A stretch of 6,050 nucleotides of DNA from Puniceicoccales bacterium (GTDB lineage Bacteria > Verrucomicrobiota > Verrucomicrobiia > Opitutales > JAIRLG01). Made by a program: the position numbers and the translations under genes. How positions within the stretch are numbered: the stretch's first letter is position 1; every line of letters begins with the position of its first letter. This document shows positions 4,676 through 6,050 of the stretch, in pieces. Below the pieces are notes generated by a model, which searched no databases, had not been told where the DNA came from, and worked only from the letters and a program-made list of their open reading frames with translations. Location of the stretch: positions 1-6,050 of the forward strand of contig JAIRRP010000025.1 in NCBI GenBank assembly GCA_031255915.1, in the 5' to 3' direction.

Positions 4676-6050
4676 TTAGTCATTATGCCGAGATTCGAGA
4701 TGAATCCAAAGGAGCTGAATATCGGCTGGACTCACACCGCTGATACGTGATGCCTGCCCCAAAGTTGCCGGCCTAATATGGGACAACTTCTGCCGACTCT
4801 CATTCCGGAGCCCATGAATGCGATCATAATCCATACCCTCCGCAATAGGCACGACTTCCATCTCCCTCATTTTTTCAATATGCCGCCGATCGCGCTCGAT
4901 ATAGCCCGCATATCCGATGCGGTAAAGCACCTCTTCCCGAATCTCCGGTGCCAGCTTCTGAAAAAAAATCGGCAAAATTTCGGCCAAACCCGCGTGATTT
5001 TGCTTCACCGCATCAGCCATCGTATACCCCTCTTGCCAATGCGTCGATTCAAGCTCCTCCACAGCCTTCTGAATAGCCCTCTGTTGCGCCTCGATACGAC
5101 AAATCCTTGAAGTAGGCAGTGATCCATGGCGCTTGGCATGTTCCACCAATCTCCGCTCCGCACTGTGGTGGTTCAATAACAACCGATATTCCGCTCGGCT
5201 CGTGAACATCCGATAAGGCTCCGTGGTTCCTTTCGTCACAAGATCGTCGATGAGCACGCCGATATAGGCCTCATGACGTTTCAGAACCAATGGTGTTTCC
5301 CGTCGAACAAAGGCAACCGCATTGATACCGGCGATCATTCCCTGACCAGCTGCTTCTTCATACCCCGACGTACCATTGATCTGTCCGGCACAAAATAAGC
5401 CCGATACCACCTTAGATTCCAAAGAAGGTTTCAGTTGCGTCGGCGGCATGTAGTCATACTCCACCGCATAGGCCGGACGGAGTATACTGGCATGTTCCAG
5501 TCCGGGAATTGTTCTGAGCATCGCGTATTGAATTTCCACCGGAAGACTCGTAGAGAGGCCATTGATATACCACTCTCCGGTCGTATATCCTTCCGGCTCT
5601 AGGAACAACCGATGTTCCCGCTTATCGGGAAATTTAACGTACTTGTCCTCGATACTGGGACAATAACGCGGCCCATTTCCCACAATCTTTCCCGCATACA
5701 GCGGTGACCACTGCAATGATGCCAAGACGATTTCGCGCGTAGTATCTTGCGTATGAGTCACCCAACAGGAGCGCTGTCTCCTCGCGAGAAGATCGGATTT
5801 AAAGAGCTGCGTTCTGCCATTTTCAAAGGACGGCGGAAAAGCCGCAAAAGGAATCCCCTCTTCGCGCGTATCGTAAAATCCAAACAGGACAGGTTCTTCA
5901 TCACCGAACTGTTCCTCGCATCGGGAAAAATCGATCGACGAGCCGAGAATACGCGCCGATGTACCGGTCTTCATACGCTTCAGTTCTATCCCTGCCTCAC
6001 GGAGACTTTGCGACAAGGATGTGGAAGAGAAATCAGGTAACCTACCACCT
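4676..6050 (-). CDS. mnmG: tRNA uridine-5-carboxymethylaminomethyl modification enzyme MnmG, 5'-partial
   Basis: MnmG (GidA) is an FAD enzyme that works with the GTPase MnmE to install (carboxymethyl)aminomethyl groups at C5 of wobble uridine in certain tRNAs, in the cytoplasm. The visible part is 457 codons plus one base, ending at TAA 4678-4676. The reading frame is open to the window edge, so the N-terminal 150 or so residues with the FAD dinucleotide-binding motif lie outside. TTG at 6016 is internal, not the start: the residues before it (GGRLPDFSSTS) continue the family pattern. Diagnostic segments are KTGT (5971-5960), GPRYCPSIEDK with its conserved Cys (5677-5645), FLEPEG (5602-5585), NGLSTSLP (5563-5540), RPAYAVEYDY (5476-5447), AGQINGTSGYEEAAGQG (5389-5339), SRAEYRLLL (5200-5174) and the C-terminal ASRISGVSP (4753-4727). 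There is about 24 residues of extra sequence before the SCWVTHT segment compared with E. coli MnmG as I recall it. The gene converges on bamA. Confidence 0.96.
   Translation of the reverse strand, partial: GGRLPDFSSTSLSQSLREAGIELKRMKTGTSARILGSSIDFSRCEEQFGDEEPVLFGFYDTREEGIPFAAFPPSFENGRTQLFKSDLLARRQRSCWVTHTQDTTREIVLASLQWSPLYAGKIVGNGPRYCPSIEDKYVKFPDKREHRLFLEPEGYTTGEWYINGLSTSLPVEIQYAMLRTIPGLEHASILRPAYAVEYDYMPPTQLKPSLESKVVSGLFCAGQINGTSGYEEAAGQGMIAGINAVAFVRRETPLVLKRHEAYIGVLIDDLVTKGTTEPYRMFTSRAEYRLLLNHHSAERRLVEHAKRHGSLPTSRICRIEAQQRAIQKAVEELESTHWQEGYTMADAVKQNHAGLAEILPIFFQKLAPEIREEVLYRIGYAGYIERDRRHIEKMREMEVVPIAEGMDYDRIHGLRNESRQKLSHIRPATLGQASRISGVSPADIQLLWIHLESRHND

Noticed and set aside
4590..4679. 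ATG-started 29-codon frame (MEKNEEPYPHPNWKY...) before the mnmG stop.
   Set aside because: It has no ribosome binding site, overlaps the mnmG 3' end by a few bases, and has no recognisable family. The residue mix is not enough to call a gene.
4370..4750. Plus-strand frame of 126 codons.
   Set aside because: It runs through the second cloverleaf and antisense into the end of mnmG, with no recognisable domain.
6014..6016. TTG at 6016 as the start of mnmG.
   Set aside because: The frame stays open to the window edge, the upstream residues fit the family, and the FAD-binding N-terminus would be missing.

Overview
The window carries two complete protein genes and one partial gene of bacterial housekeeping type. 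dnaB (replicative helicase) and bamA (outer-membrane protein assembly factor) read rightward. The 3' three quarters of mnmG (tRNA wobble-uridine modification) reads leftward from the right edge. A BamA homologue with signal peptide, POTRA repeats and C-terminal Phe indicates a diderm bacterium. The wording of DnaB and MnmG, and the near absence of Shine-Dalgarno sequences, remind me most of the PVC group, especially Verrucomicrobiota of the Opitutae/Puniceicoccales type. That assignment comes from memory of these families, not from a search, and is moderately confident at best.

Layout. Bases 1-266 precede dnaB. They hold the right part of a structured repeat (1-109, cut by the window edge), a terminator-like hairpin (141-166) and a short leader with no convincing promoter. 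dnaB (267-1664) and bamA (1672-4017) are only 7 bases apart and look like one transcription unit, ended by a good intrinsic terminator at 4043-4075. The gap between the convergent bamA and mnmG genes (4018-4675) has no convincing gene. mnmG (4676-6050, minus strand) is open at its 5' end.

The notable content is in the non-coding gaps. The bamA-mnmG gap contains two neighbouring elements that each fold into an almost complete four-way junction: an outer stem enclosing three hairpins. The first (4241-4349, plus a conserved tail to 4376) has a second copy at the left window edge, about 92% identical over 87 visible bases, in the same orientation. Three of the seven differences fall in hairpin loops. 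The second element (4418-4498) has an unrelated sequence but the same architecture, with one unpaired base at the junction. These look like members of dispersed structured repeat families (MITE/REP-like in a broad sense) or structured RNAs. Their mechanism and function are unknown. Bases 4499-4675 hold nothing I can support.

The three proteins act in different processes (replication, envelope assembly, translation fidelity), so the neighbourhood shows conserved housekeeping order rather than a dedicated pathway.
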